From Streptomyces sp. NBC_00154 (lineage in GTDB: Bacteria; Actinomycetota; Actinomycetes; Streptomycetales; Streptomycetaceae), in the NCBI RefSeq assembly GCF_026342835.1, contig NZ_JAPEMI010000001.1:1680501-1744500 (forward strand): 64,000 bases of DNA, written 5' to 3'. The translations under genes and the position numbers were made by a program. Shown piece after piece: positions 35,711 through 44,078 of this stretch (positions within the stretch are counted from its first letter, which is position 1; each line of letters begins with the position of its first letter). Under the pieces are notes generated by a model that saw only the letters and a list, made by a program, of their open reading frames with translations, did not search any database and had not been told where the DNA came from.

Positions 35711-36487
35711 CTACTTCTTCGGCAGCAGCTCCGGGCTCAGCATCAGCGTGCGCAGCTGGGCGCGGGTGAGCGGTGTGGTCTTCAGCGGCGGGCCCTGCCT
35801 CCGGGCGCTGACCAGACCGGCGCTGTCCCGGACGGCCATCATTGCGCCGTCCCCCAGGGTGAGCCGGGCCGTGAGCTCGGGTGCCCACATGGGCGTGCGC
35901 CGTCGGGTCGAGTCGCTCCAGATGGTCAGGATCCGGCCGTCCGGCAGCACCTCGCGCACACAGTTGGCCGGCGCCTTCTCGCCGTTGGTCGGGTGGCAGA
36001 GGTCGGCCTTGAGGTCCGTGCCGCCCATCTTCGCGGCGATGTACTTGCGGTCCATGGTGTTGAGGGTCAGATAGCCGACTCTCCCGTCCCTGCGGACGGA
36101 GTACTCCCCGTCCAGCGGCCCGATGGGCTTCTCCCCCTTGGCCTGCTGCGGGGTCGCGTGCTTGATGACGACGGCCAGCGAGACCTGCGCGACCGAGCCC
36201 ACCCCCTCGGGCAGCAGCTTGACGAGCTTCTTGACCCGACCGCTGTCGCCGCTGTCGCCGGCCAGCCCGGGCGCGGCCGCGACCGAGGCCTGTTCCGGCT
36301 TCTCCTGCGAGGCCAGGCCCGGGACCGCGACCGCTCCGGCCGCGACGACGGCGAATGCGGCCGCGACAACCGTGGCCCGGCGCCGCCATCGCACCCTGGC
36401 GGCTCTGGCGTACACCACCTCGGTGCTGATGACCGGCTGCCCCGCGTGCTCGGCGGCCCGCCCCAGCAGCTCCCTGACGTCGTTCAT
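35711..36487 (-). CDS. Single-pass membrane protein, probable anti-sigma partner
   Basis: 258 residues. A short cytoplasmic N-terminus (VRELLGRAAEHAG), one transmembrane helix (VVAAAFAVVAAGAVAVPGLA, about 40-59) and a secreted domain of about 190 residues with two cysteines (DLCHPTNG, ANCVREV). The stop/start arrangement ATGA with the upstream sigma factor gene shows coupling. Topology and position suit an anti-sigma or sensor protein, but no ZAS motif is present, so the anti-sigma role is inferred from context. Confidence 0.78.
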   Translation of the reverse strand: MNDVRELLGRAAEHAGQPVISTEVVYARAARVRWRRRATVVAAAFAVVAAGAVAVPGLASQEKPEQASVAAAPGLAGDSGDSGRVKKLVKLLPEGVGSVAQVSLAVVIKHATPQQAKGEKPIGPLDGEYSVRRDGRVGYLTLNTMDRKYIAAKMGGTDLKADLCHPTNGEKAPANCVREVLPDGRILTIWSDSTRRRTPMWAPELTARLTLGDGAMMAVRDSAGLVSARRQGPPLKTTPLTRAQLRTLMLSPELLPKK

Positions 36488-36972
36488 ACGAGTTCCTCCG
36501 CCATCTCGGCGCGCAGCGCCGCCAACCCCCGAGCCGTATGGCTCTTGACCGTGTTCTCCCGCATCCCGAGCAGCTCGGCCGTGGCCTCGACGCTCAGGTC
36601 CTCCCAGTAGCGCAGCACCAGCACGGCACGCTGTTTGGCCGTGAGCCGGGCGAGGGCCGCCCGCACCGCGAGGCCGGTGTCCGTGTCGGGCGAGTCGCCC
36701 GCGCGGTCGGGCAGTTCGCCGTACGCCTGCTCGCGCCGCCAGAAGCGGCGGCGGGCGGCGATGAAGGTGTTGACCAGGGTCTTGCGCGCGTACGCCTCGA
36801 TGTTGTCGAGCCGTCCGTACCGCCGTCCGCCGAGGACGACCTTCACGAGTGTCGACTGGACCAGGTCCTCGGCCTCGTGCCGGTCGCCGCAGAGCAGATA
36901 GGCGCTGCGGAACAGTGCCGTACGCCTGCCTTCGACGAAGGCGTGCAGCGCGGCATCGTCATCGATCCGCAT
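36484..36972 (-). CDS. SigE-family (ECF-type) RNA polymerase sigma factor
   Basis: 162 residues. Region 2 (LFRSAYLLCGDRHEAEDLVQ) and region 4 (RLTAKQRAVLVLRYWEDLSV, ELLGMRENTVKSHTARGL) are complete, with the short linker typical of the Streptomyces SigE/Sig-70 subfamily. It is co-translated with the membrane protein after it. No autoregulatory promoter could be recognised with confidence. Sigma and partner are enclosed by two reverse-complement hairpins. Confidence 0.92.
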   Translation of the reverse strand: MRIDDDAALHAFVEGRRTALFRSAYLLCGDRHEAEDLVQSTLVKVVLGGRRYGRLDNIEAYARKTLVNTFIAARRRFWRREQAYGELPDRAGDSPDTDTGLAVRAALARLTAKQRAVLVLRYWEDLSVEATAELLGMRENTVKSHTARGLAALRAEMAEELV

Positions 36973-37064
36973 CGTCGACGCCCCTTCCCGGGTCCGCGGG
37001 TGCGGACCGTCTCACCCTTCCAGTGCGCCGGGGTGCGCGGCGGGTTGCAGAGGTCGGACAGAAA

Positions 37065-37102
37065 GTCGGGGCGGTACGGACCGGAGTCCGTACCGCCCCG
37101 AC
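37065..37102. terminator. Palindromic hairpin between sigma-factor start and methyltransferase stop
   Basis: Perfect 17-bp stem, GTCGGGGCGGTACGGAC (37065-37081) and GTCCGTACCGCCCCGAC (37086-37102), loop CGGA. It terminates the methyltransferase gene on the minus strand, which ends at 37118. The inner 30 nt repeat the hairpin at 35665-35694 in opposite orientation. Confidence 0.88.
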
Positions 37103-37117
37103 GAGGGCATGCTGCCG

Positions 37118-37879
37118 CTACTTCAGGGCGAGTACCAGGGCGTCCGAGGGCGAGGCCCAGACGGTCCGCGCCTCGCCGAAACCCGCGGCCCGCAGCGTCT
37201 CCGCGTGCCACTGGGCGGACGGCATGTCGCCGTCCGCATGCTCGCCGTAGATCTTGTACCGTTCGGCGGTCGGTGCGGCGAGGACCGGGTCCTCGGCGGC
37301 GAGAGCCCACCAGTCCGCCCAGTCGAGGGTGCCCGCGGCCTTGGCGCGGTCCATGGCGGCGTGCCGGTGGGCGCGTTCGGCCGCGTTGATCCGGGGGGTC
37401 GCGGTGTCGATCATGCGGTCGGCATTCATGAACACCCCGCCGTCCCGGACGAGCCCGGCGAGCTGCCCGTAGAGCGTGGTGAGCGGTTCGCTGTGCAACC
37501 AGTGCAGGGCGGTGGCGGTGAGGACGGCGTCGTACGTGTCGTGCGGGAGCCGCTCCACCCACTCAGGGTCCTTGAGATCGGCGGTGACGAAGGTGGCGCG
37601 CTCGTCGCCGGCGAAGGAACCGCGGGCGATGGCCAGCAGCGCGGGGTCAAGGTCGACGCCGGTACTGGTGGCCTCGGGGAACCGCTTGAGCAGCCGGTCC
37701 GTAATACTTCCCGTACCGCACGCGAGGTCGAGCACCCGTGGTTCGGGCCCCACCACGGCCTCGACCATGTCCAGCATCACCCGGAACCGCTCCTCACGGT
37801 CGGGCATGTACCACTCCTGCTGCCGGTCCCAGCTCTGCTGCCAGGCCTGCCAGTCGGTGCCCGCTGCTGTCTCCGTCAC
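37118..37879 (-). CDS. Class I SAM-dependent methyltransferase
   Basis: 253 residues. SAM-binding motif I VLDLACGTGSITDRLL, motif II acidic VDLDPALL, and motif IV YDAVLTATALHWLHS, all of the UbiE/Methyltransf_25 kind. It has an aromatic N-terminus (DWQAWQQSWDRQQEWYMPDR). The substrate cannot be inferred. Divergent from the CGNR regulator gene across 93 nt containing an AT-rich stretch (37895-37930), which probably holds both promoters. Confidence 0.9.
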   Translation of the reverse strand: MTETAAGTDWQAWQQSWDRQQEWYMPDREERFRVMLDMVEAVVGPEPRVLDLACGTGSITDRLLKRFPEATSTGVDLDPALLAIARGSFAGDERATFVTADLKDPEWVERLPHDTYDAVLTATALHWLHSEPLTTLYGQLAGLVRDGGVFMNADRMIDTATPRINAAERAHRHAAMDRAKAAGTLDWADWWALAAEDPVLAAPTAERYKIYGEHADGDMPSAQWHAETLRAAGFGEARTVWASPSDALVLALK

Positions 37880-37972
37880 AAGAATTCCTCCAATGTAATA
37901 CCCTGAAACTGCAATCGCCTATTACTTCGATCGCCGCACGACGACCCTAGACCGACCCGGTAAGGACTACAA

Positions 37973-38602
37973 GTGGAACTGGCCTATTACTCGGACTATG
38001 CGGTGCGCCTGGTCAACACCGAGGAGCCGGCCCGCAACAAGGACGTCCTCACCTCCGTCGAGGCGGTCCGCGAGCTGTTCGGCGCCAACGCGCAGGCCGC
38101 GAGGCGCGCCACCGACGCGGACGTGACCCGCTTCCGGTCGGTACGGGCACGGCTACGCGCCGTTTTCGAAGCGGCCGACAGCGGCGACGAGACGCTCGCC
38201 GTCGACCTGCTGAACTCGCTGCTGCTGGAGTTCCCGGTCAGCCCGCAGATCTCCGGCCACGACACCCGTGACGAGGACGGCAAACCGGACTGGCACATGC
38301 ACCTGGCCGACCACCCGTCGAACGCGACGGCCGGGTACACCGCCATCGCGGCGATGGGGCTCGCCTTCCACCTCACGTCCTACGGCGTGGACCGGCTCGG
38401 CCTTTGCGAGGCGGCACCGTGCCGCAACGCGTATCTCGACACCTCGACCAACCGGTCCCGCCGCTACTGCTCGGACCGCTGCGCGACCCGCGCCAATGTG
38501 GCCGCCTATCGGGCCCGCAAGCGTCTGGAGGCGGAGCGCACGGCCGACACCGGCCGCAGCGTGGTCACTGCCCAGCCCAGCACCCCGAGCACCGACTTCT
38601 GA
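37973..38602 (+). CDS. ABATE-domain/CGNR zinc-finger putative transcriptional regulator
   Basis: 209 residues from GTG. An N-terminal helical ABATE domain (LAYYSDYAVRLVNTEEP) is followed by a C-terminal zinc finger with four cysteines (LGLCEAAPCRNAYLD, RRYCSDRCATRANV). Such proteins are thought to be stress-linked DNA-binding regulators. Its last 97 nt overlap the convergent sodX coding sequence, so both ends are read from both strands. Divergent methyltransferase gene upstream may be its target; that is a guess from position. Confidence 0.88.
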   Translation: MELAYYSDYAVRLVNTEEPARNKDVLTSVEAVRELFGANAQAARRATDADVTRFRSVRARLRAVFEAADSGDETLAVDLLNSLLLEFPVSPQISGHDTRDEDGKPDWHMHLADHPSNATAGYTAIAAMGLAFHLTSYGVDRLGLCEAAPCRNAYLDTSTNRSRRYCSDRCATRANVAAYRARKRLEAERTADTGRSVVTAQPSTPSTDF

Positions 38603-38952
38603 TCCTTCCTCAGCGGCCGGTAGCGGACCCGGACCCTGGCCAGCACCAGCTCCTCGGGCACCGTCCCGTAATCCGTGCTGTCCCCGCCCGCGAACGTGTT
38701 GTCGCCCAGCACCCACCAGCCGCCCGCACGGCGCTCGACGGCCCGTTTGACGACCAACAGGTCCTGCTGGAACGGATGGCGCAGAATCACCACATCACCC
38801 GGGCGCACCGGCGCCCCGTACTGCACGAGCAGCCAGTCCCCGTGGTGCAGCGTGGGCACCATCGAAGGCCCCGTCACCTCCACCACCTGGAACGGCACTC
38901 GCGCCGCCAGCCCGCGCGTCGGCTCCTGTGTCAGCTCCGGCCCCTCCGGCAT
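38506..38952 (-). CDS. sodX: Nickel superoxide dismutase maturation protease (S26 family)
   Basis: 148 residues; ATG chosen for its GGGGAGG site. Signal-peptidase fold with the Ser nucleophile in VTGPSMVPTLHHGD, general-base Lys in VVKRAVE, and the GDN motif WVLGDNTFAGGDSTDYG. No N-terminal membrane helix is evident, as expected for the cytosolic SodX that removes the SodN leader. It is divergent from sodN, its substrate gene. The Arg-rich C-terminus ends SASRRLRAR, as in Streptomyces homologues, which supports the overlap with the CGNR gene. Confidence 0.93.
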   Translation of the reverse strand: MPEGPELTQEPTRGLAARVPFQVVEVTGPSMVPTLHHGDWLLVQYGAPVRPGDVVILRHPFQQDLLVVKRAVERRAGGWWVLGDNTFAGGDSTDYGTVPEELVLARVRVRYRPLRKDQKSVLGVLGWAVTTLRPVSAVRSASRRLRAR

Positions 38953-39130
38953 TTCCGGCACCTCCCCGGTCCGTTCAGTACACCGTCCCGCATACCGTTC
39001 CGTACATTCGGCCACTGGTCCCATCCTCACCCTGGACTTTTGGCCTAAGCCCATGGGGGCACCCACAAAAACGCGTCCCTCACGGAGTAATGTCCCACCT
39101 GAGAAGACGATCACGAGGAAGGACAGCTCA

Positions 39131-39526
39131 ATGCTTTCCCGCCTGTTTGCCCCCAAGGTGAAGGTCAGCGCCCACTGCGACCTGCCCTGCGGCGTGTACG
39201 ACCCGGCCCAGGCCCGCATCGAGGCGGAGTCCGTCAAGGCCGTCCAGGAGAAGTTCCAGGCCAACGAGGACCCGCACTTCCGGGCCCGCGCGGTGGTCAT
39301 CAAGGAGCAGCGCGCCGAGCTCGCGAAGCACCACATCTCGGTGCTGTGGAGCGACTACTTCAAGCCCCCGCACTTCGAGAAGTACCCGGAGCTGCACCAG
39401 CTGGTCAACGACGCCCTGAAGGCGCTGTCGGCCGCGAAGGCCTCCACCGACCCGGCGACGGGCCAGAAGGCGCTGGACTACATCGCCGAGATCGACAAGA
39501 TCTTCTGGGAGACCAAGAAGGCTTGA
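39131..39526 (+). CDS. sodN: Nickel-containing superoxide dismutase
   Basis: 131 residues; strong AGGAAGGA site. The 14-residue leader MLSRLFAPKVKVSA is followed by the nickel hook HCDLPCGVYDPAQ: after cleavage by SodX, His1, Cys2 and Cys6 bind nickel. The rest is the four-helix bundle. Removes superoxide in the cytosol as a hexamer. In S. coelicolor its transcript rises with nickel, and a small RNA from the sodF 3' region pairs near the ribosome site; that regulation is known for the family and was not tested here. Confidence 0.98.
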   Translation: MLSRLFAPKVKVSAHCDLPCGVYDPAQARIEAESVKAVQEKFQANEDPHFRARAVVIKEQRAELAKHHISVLWSDYFKPPHFEKYPELHQLVNDALKALSAAKASTDPATGQKALDYIAEIDKIFWETKKA

Positions 39527-39575
39527 TCGCCGCTTCCGAGCGGTTCGACCTGCCACGCAGGCCGAGGCAGCAAAC

Positions 39576-39612
39576 AGAAGGGCCCAACCGGTCTTGCCGG
39601 TCGGGCCCTTCT
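39576..39612. terminator. Bidirectional terminator between sodN and the MFS gene
   Basis: AGAAGGGCCC (39576-39585) pairs with GGGCCCTTCT (39603-39612), with inner ACCGG/CCGGT pairing. Lies between convergent stops. Confidence 0.88.
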
Positions 39613-39641
39613 GCAGTGCGGAGGCCGCTCGGGAGACAGGA

Positions 39642-41123
39642 TCAGGGGGTGCGCCCCGATCTCCCGAGGAATGCTCCCGCGAGCAGCGAACCGGCCAGCA
39701 CGAGCGCCGAGTTGACCAGGATCGCGACGGTGACCCCGGACAGGACGCCATGGGGGCCGGTGTCGCCGAGTGCGGTCATCCGGGCGGCCGCGATCGCGCT
39801 CATGACCGGGATGCCCATGGTGATACCGACCTGCTGGGTCATCGTGGCGAGCCCGGTGGCCAGGCCCTGTTCGGCGTCAGGGAGGCCGGAGGTGGCGGTG
39901 ACCATGAACCCGACGATCATCAGCATGTTGCCGATGCCGCCGACGAACGTGGCCGCGAGCAGCAGCCAGATCCAGGCCCCCGACGTGCCGAGCGCGGCCA
40001 GGGCGAGGGTGGCGGCGGCCTGGACGGCACCGCCGGTGACGATGGTCGTCCGGTTGCCGTAGCGGCCGACCGCTCGCCCGCCGAGCGTGCCGCCGATCAC
40101 GGTGCCGATGCCCAGGACACCGAAGGCGAGACCCGTGGTGAGGGGCGTGTAGCCGAGCACTTCCTGCAGGTAGAGGGTGAGCAGGAAGACGAGTGAGGTC
40201 TCGGTGACGAAGGCGATCAGTCCGGCGGTGTTGCCCCAGATGACGCTGCGCCGCTTCAGGATCCGTACGGGCACGAGCGGGGTGGCGGCCCGCTTCTCGA
40301 CCGACCAGAAGGCGACGAGGAGGGCGACGCCGGCCAGAAGTGCGCCCAGGGTGGTGGGTGTGGTCCAGCCGGTCTGGCCCGCCTGGGTGAGTCCGAAGAC
40401 CAGTGCGAGGAGTCCGCCGGTGACGGTCACGGCGCCGGGAATGTCCAGCTTCGGCCGCCCGGTGGGGCGTGAGTCGGTGATGACGGACGGGGCGAGGACG
40501 AGGACCAGGAGAGCGACGGGGGCGTTGATGAAGAAGGCCCAGCGCCAGGAGAGCAGGTCGGTGAGCAGCCCGCCGAGGATGGCCCCGGCGGTGAACCCGG
40601 CGGACATCAGGGCGCCGTTGAGGCCGAGGGCGCGTTCGCGCAGCGGGCCTTCCTTGAAGGCGGTCGTCAGCAGGGCGAGCCCGGCCGGGGTGACGGCCGC
40701 GGTGGCAAGTCCCTGCAAGACCCGTGCCACAAGGAGGACTTCGGGCGAGGTGGCGAGTCCGCCGAGGAGGGAGGCGGCGCCGAGCACGGCCATACCGCCC
40801 AGGAACAGCCGCTTGCGGCCGACGATGTCGGCCACGCGCCCGAAGAGGAGCGTGAAGCCTGCGGCGGCGAGCGCGAAGGCGGTGGCGATCCACTGGAGGT
40901 TCGTGAGGGCGAAGCCGAGCCCCTCACCGACGGCCGGCAGCGCGACATTCAGGATCGAGAAGTCCACCGCGATCATGAACTGGGCGCCGAGCAGCAGGGC
41001 GAGGACGAGCTTCTGCCGCCCGGTCATGCGGACCTCGGACTGCGGGAAGGCGGTACCGGCGGCCGGGGTGGCGGCGGCACCCTCGGCGACAGCCGGTGAG
41101 GGGGTCGTGCTGGGTACGGACAT
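39642..41123 (-). CDS. MFS drug exporter, DHA2/EmrB-QacA type (14 TM)
   Basis: 493 residues with about fourteen hydrophobic segments. Motif A-like GRVADIVGRKRLFLGG after helix 2 and motif C in the AILGGLLTD region mark the proton-driven drug exporters. Divergent from a TetR regulator with a perfect dyad between them, so it is almost surely induced by its own substrate through that repressor. Substrate unknown; the family handles hydrophobic cations and antibiotics. Confidence 0.93.
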   Translation of the reverse strand: MSVPSTTPSPAVAEGAAATPAAGTAFPQSEVRMTGRQKLVLALLLGAQFMIAVDFSILNVALPAVGEGLGFALTNLQWIATAFALAAAGFTLLFGRVADIVGRKRLFLGGMAVLGAASLLGGLATSPEVLLVARVLQGLATAAVTPAGLALLTTAFKEGPLRERALGLNGALMSAGFTAGAILGGLLTDLLSWRWAFFINAPVALLVLVLAPSVITDSRPTGRPKLDIPGAVTVTGGLLALVFGLTQAGQTGWTTPTTLGALLAGVALLVAFWSVEKRAATPLVPVRILKRRSVIWGNTAGLIAFVTETSLVFLLTLYLQEVLGYTPLTTGLAFGVLGIGTVIGGTLGGRAVGRYGNRTTIVTGGAVQAAATLALAALGTSGAWIWLLLAATFVGGIGNMLMIVGFMVTATSGLPDAEQGLATGLATMTQQVGITMGIPVMSAIAAARMTALGDTGPHGVLSGVTVAILVNSALVLAGSLLAGAFLGRSGRTP

Positions 41124-41148
41124 GGGTGCCCTTCCTCGGGCCGACGTT

Positions 41149-41172
41149 TTAACGGTCCTGTAGTTCCGTTAA
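41149..41172. promoter_or_regulatory. TetR-type operator TTAACGG-N10-CCGTTAA
   Basis: Perfect 7-bp arms at 41149-41155 and 41166-41172, 26 nt before the MFS start and 53 nt before the regulator start. The position lets one repressor dimer pair control both genes. Confidence 0.7.
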
Positions 41173-41224
41173 GATGGCGTCACCGTAACAGAGGAACTCC
41201 CTCTAATGAAACTGGAGACCCGTT

Positions 41225-41836
41225 ATGACTTCCGAGGGTGTGGAACCGGGCACCGTCCGGCCCGGTGGACGTACCGCCCGGGTACGGGAGTCCGTCCTGC
41301 GGGCGGCGGGGGACGCCCTGGCCGAACACGGCTTCGACGGCCTCGACCTCGCCGATGTCGCCCGTCGCGCAGAGGTCGGCAAGACGACCGTCTACCGGCG
41401 CTGGTCCACCACCACCGGCCTGATCGCCGATCTGCTCGACGACATGGCCGAGCAGTCCACCCCGCGTACGGACACGGGTTCGCTCATCGAGGACCTCAAG
41501 GCCAATGCGCGGCTCGTCGTGAAGACCCTGTCCGATCCGCGCCAGGGCGCCCTGTTCAAGTCGGTGATCGCCGCGGCGACATGCGACGCACGCACGGCCG
41601 AGTCACTGCACCGCTTCTACGCGATCCGCGTCGAGGAATGGGCGGCCTGCGTCACCCAGGCCCTGGAACGCGGGGAGCTGCCCGCAGGCACGGACCCCGG
41701 CGAGGTGATCCGCGCCGTCTCGGCGCCGCTCTACTACCGCCTGCTGGCCGCCGGCGGCCCGCTCGACACGGCGGCGGCCGACCGCGCGGCCGAGGCGGCG
41801 GCCGCGGCGGCACGGGCAGGGGTGTACGTGAGGTGA
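41225..41836 (+). CDS. TetR/AcrR-family repressor of the adjacent MFS gene
   Basis: 203 residues. N-terminal HTH: RESVLRAAGDALAEHGFDGL, then LADVARRAEVGKTTVYRRW. The C-terminal ligand-binding part is of the common TetR_C (16-type) helical kind, ending in an Ala-rich helix. Divergent from the exporter, which is the classic repressor/efflux layout. The inducer is unknown. Confidence 0.93.
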   Translation: MTSEGVEPGTVRPGGRTARVRESVLRAAGDALAEHGFDGLDLADVARRAEVGKTTVYRRWSTTTGLIADLLDDMAEQSTPRTDTGSLIEDLKANARLVVKTLSDPRQGALFKSVIAAATCDARTAESLHRFYAIRVEEWAACVTQALERGELPAGTDPGEVIRAVSAPLYYRLLAAGGPLDTAAADRAAEAAAAAARAGVYVR

Positions 41837-41891
41837 GGTGAGGCATGACGCGGTGCGCGGGTGCACGGTGCGCGTCGGTCAGGGGCCGGCG

Positions 41892-42509
41892 TCACCGGTA
41901 CCTGCGCAGACCTGCCGCCCAGGGGTGGTCGGCGCCGTGCGCCAGGGTGATGGTCTCGGTCAGCCAGGCACGTTGGTCGGCGGTCAGGACCCGCAGCGCC
42001 GTTGTGAAATCCTCCTCGTCCTTGGGACGCCGGGACTTCGCCTTGTACAGGAGCTGCACATGCAGGGCCAGGTACGGGATGCCGTCCTCCGAGACCCGGC
42101 TCAGCCGGTCGAGCGGGAGGCGGATCCGGGTGTCGCGGCGGAACGCCCAGTCGGTGCCGTCCGCCTCGTCGAGCATGAGCTGGATGCGCCAGGGCTCGTC
42201 GGGGCCCGGCCGGCACCAGATGTCGTGGACCCCGTGCGGGAGGATCTCGCCCGGGAGCCAGGGGCGCAGGGTGCCGGGCGGGTCGGCGGCCCACCACTCC
42301 CAGCCGGCGAGCACCTGCTGGGCGGTGAGCTGGTCGCGGCGGAGCAGCGTGACGTCGATGTCGGCGTGGTCGCGGAAGGCGTGGCCGACCGCCAGCTCGA
42401 CCGCGTAGCCGCCCGCGATCCACCATGGGGTGCGCAGCGGGGCGAAGCGGCGGGCGACCTCGGCGAGCGGGGCCGGGTCCCAGGGTCCCCAGGTGGTTTC
42501 TGTGCGCAT
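41892..42509 (-). CDS. Nucleotidyltransferase-fold protein (aminoglycoside/lincosamide nucleotidyltransferase-like)
   Basis: 205 residues. The start of a polymerase-beta-like fold is seen in WWIAGGYAVELAVG followed by HADIDVTLLRRD, giving the G-G and D-x-D metal residues. Proteins of this shape include lincosamide and aminoglycoside nucleotidyltransferases, but most chromosomal members in Streptomyces are uncharacterised, so a resistance role is not claimed. Lies between the TetR gene and an NmrA-type gene on the minus strand. Confidence 0.82.
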   Translation of the reverse strand: MRTETTWGPWDPAPLAEVARRFAPLRTPWWIAGGYAVELAVGHAFRDHADIDVTLLRRDQLTAQQVLAGWEWWAADPPGTLRPWLPGEILPHGVHDIWCRPGPDEPWRIQLMLDEADGTDWAFRRDTRIRLPLDRLSRVSEDGIPYLALHVQLLYKAKSRRPKDEEDFTTALRVLTADQRAWLTETITLAHGADHPWAAGLRRYR

Positions 42510-42617
42510 GGCTGCCGTTCCGTCCCTTCGGTCCGGTCGGTCCGGTCGGACCGCCGGCCCGTTCGCCGTCGGCTCCCCGGTCGTCGGCACTGGGTCGTCG
42601 GTCGTGCCGTCCGACGG

Positions 42618-43556
42618 TCAGTCGGCCTTCAGCAAGTGCCGGTAGCTGTCCGGATTCTCGCTCAGGTAGGTGGCAAGGCTCTTCGCCGGGCGGCCGGTGA
42701 GGCGCGTCACCGCGTCCGAGACCGTGGACATCTCGCCGGCGGCGATGGCCTCGTACGACGTCACCCAGCCGGCGACCTCCCACTCCTCGACACCGTACTG
42801 CGCCCGTGAGGCGTAGGCCTCCTCCCGGGTCTCCGGGTGATAGGTGACGGTGCGTCCGGTGGCCCGGCTCAGCTCCTCGGCCGCTTCGGCGAGTGTGAAG
42901 GCCTCGGGTCCGGTGAGGTCGTACGTCACCCCGTCGTGGCGGGTGTCCTCGCTCTCGGTGTCGGCAAGCAGGACGGCGGTCGCCGCGTCCGCGATGTCCT
43001 CGTGCGCGACCGCCGCGACGCTGCCGTCACCGGCCGGGCCGCGCAGCACCCCGTCGGCCCCGGTCATCGCCGGGATACCCGCGAGGTACCAGCTGTCTCG
43101 CAGGAAGGTGTGGCGCACACCGGAGACGCGGATGTGCGCCTCGGTGTGCCAGTGGTCGCGGGCGAAGGTGAACGTGGCGTCCGGCGCGGCGCCGAGGAAG
43201 GACACGTACACGATGCGTTCGACATGGGCGGCGACCGCGGCGTCCACGGCGGTGGTGTGCTCGAGTACCCGGTTCGGGCTCTCGTGCGCCGAGACGAGGA
43301 ACAGGGTGTGCGCGCCGGCAAGGGCCTGGCGCATCGCCTCCCCGTCACCGTAGGCGGCGGGCGGTGCGGCGACCGTGCCGGGCAGGTCCGGCAGCCGGGA
43401 CGGGTCGCGGCCGAGGAGCCGTACGGGGACACCGGCGCGTGCGAGCCGCTGTGCGACACGGCCGCCGACCGCGCCGCTCGCACCGGTCACCGCGATGATC
43501 GGGGCATCCCTGACAGCGGTGCTGCCGCCGGGGTCCGTGGGGGGTGTGGTGTTCAT
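42618..43556 (-). CDS. NmrA-like NAD(P)-binding protein (atypical SDR)
   Basis: 312 residues. Rossmann motif IAVTGASGAVGGRVAQRL and SDR-a6-like features (VYVSFLGAAPDATFTFARDH). The catalytic YxxxK is not evident, as in NmrA/QOR2-type quinone-reductase or redox-sensing members. Its ATG overlaps the stop of the DUF952 gene as ATGA, so the two are co-translated. Physiological substrate unknown. Confidence 0.88.
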   Translation of the reverse strand: MNTTPPTDPGGSTAVRDAPIIAVTGASGAVGGRVAQRLARAGVPVRLLGRDPSRLPDLPGTVAAPPAAYGDGEAMRQALAGAHTLFLVSAHESPNRVLEHTTAVDAAVAAHVERIVYVSFLGAAPDATFTFARDHWHTEAHIRVSGVRHTFLRDSWYLAGIPAMTGADGVLRGPAGDGSVAAVAHEDIADAATAVLLADTESEDTRHDGVTYDLTGPEAFTLAEAAEELSRATGRTVTYHPETREEAYASRAQYGVEEWEVAGWVTSYEAIAAGEMSTVSDAVTRLTGRPAKSLATYLSENPDSYRHLLKAD

Positions 43557-43918
43557 GCGGCGCTGCCTTCCTTGCGCAGCCAGGGACGCACTTCCACGAC
43601 CGCGTCCACCGGGACGGGACCGTAGATGTGCGGGAACTCCTCGCCGCCGGGCGAGAGTGCCTCGTACCGCACGGGTACCGAGAGCCGCGCGGGATCGATG
43701 ACGAGTACCACCAGGTCCACCGGGCCATCGGCACCGGCCGGGTCCTCGGAGCCGTACAGCATCTCGGCCACGCCCGGGAGCTGATGGGGCGACGAGCAGT
43801 GGATGAAGCCCTCTTCGTGCAGAGTGCGGCCGCGGGTGGACATCTCGTACGTCCCGGTCCCGCGGGCCGCCTCCCACAGGGGGCGTTCGGTGAGGTGCAG
43901 CAGCAGTTCTTCGGCCAT
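43553..43918 (-). CDS. DUF952 family protein
   Basis: 121 residues from MAEELLLHLTERPLWEAARG. Matches DUF952 with EGFIHCSSPHQLPGVAEMLY and the DLVVLVIDPARL strand; this domain is related to ADP-ribosyltransferase-like folds but has no proven activity. A short upstream extension with Arg/Pro codons was not used. Coupled to the NmrA-like gene. Confidence 0.88.
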   Translation of the reverse strand: MAEELLLHLTERPLWEAARGTGTYEMSTRGRTLHEEGFIHCSSPHQLPGVAEMLYGSEDPAGADGPVDLVVLVIDPARLSVPVRYEALSPGGEEFPHIYGPVPVDAVVEVRPWLRKEGSAA

Positions 43919-44078
43919 GGGGCCCAAACTAGCTGCGCGGACCGCTCCTTCGGGCGATCGGCGTGGCCGTCGATCCGCCCGTCGGCAGCGCCGCGATCCC
44001 GTCGGCGATGTGCCCCGGATGGGCCGCACGGGCCCCGGCCCGTGCGCGGTCCGCCCGACAGCCGGCGTCTCTCCGCCC

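Noticed and set aside
41892..42509. Antibiotic resistance call for the nucleotidyltransferase
   Set aside because: The fold alone does not show drug specificity; many chromosomal relatives are not resistance genes.
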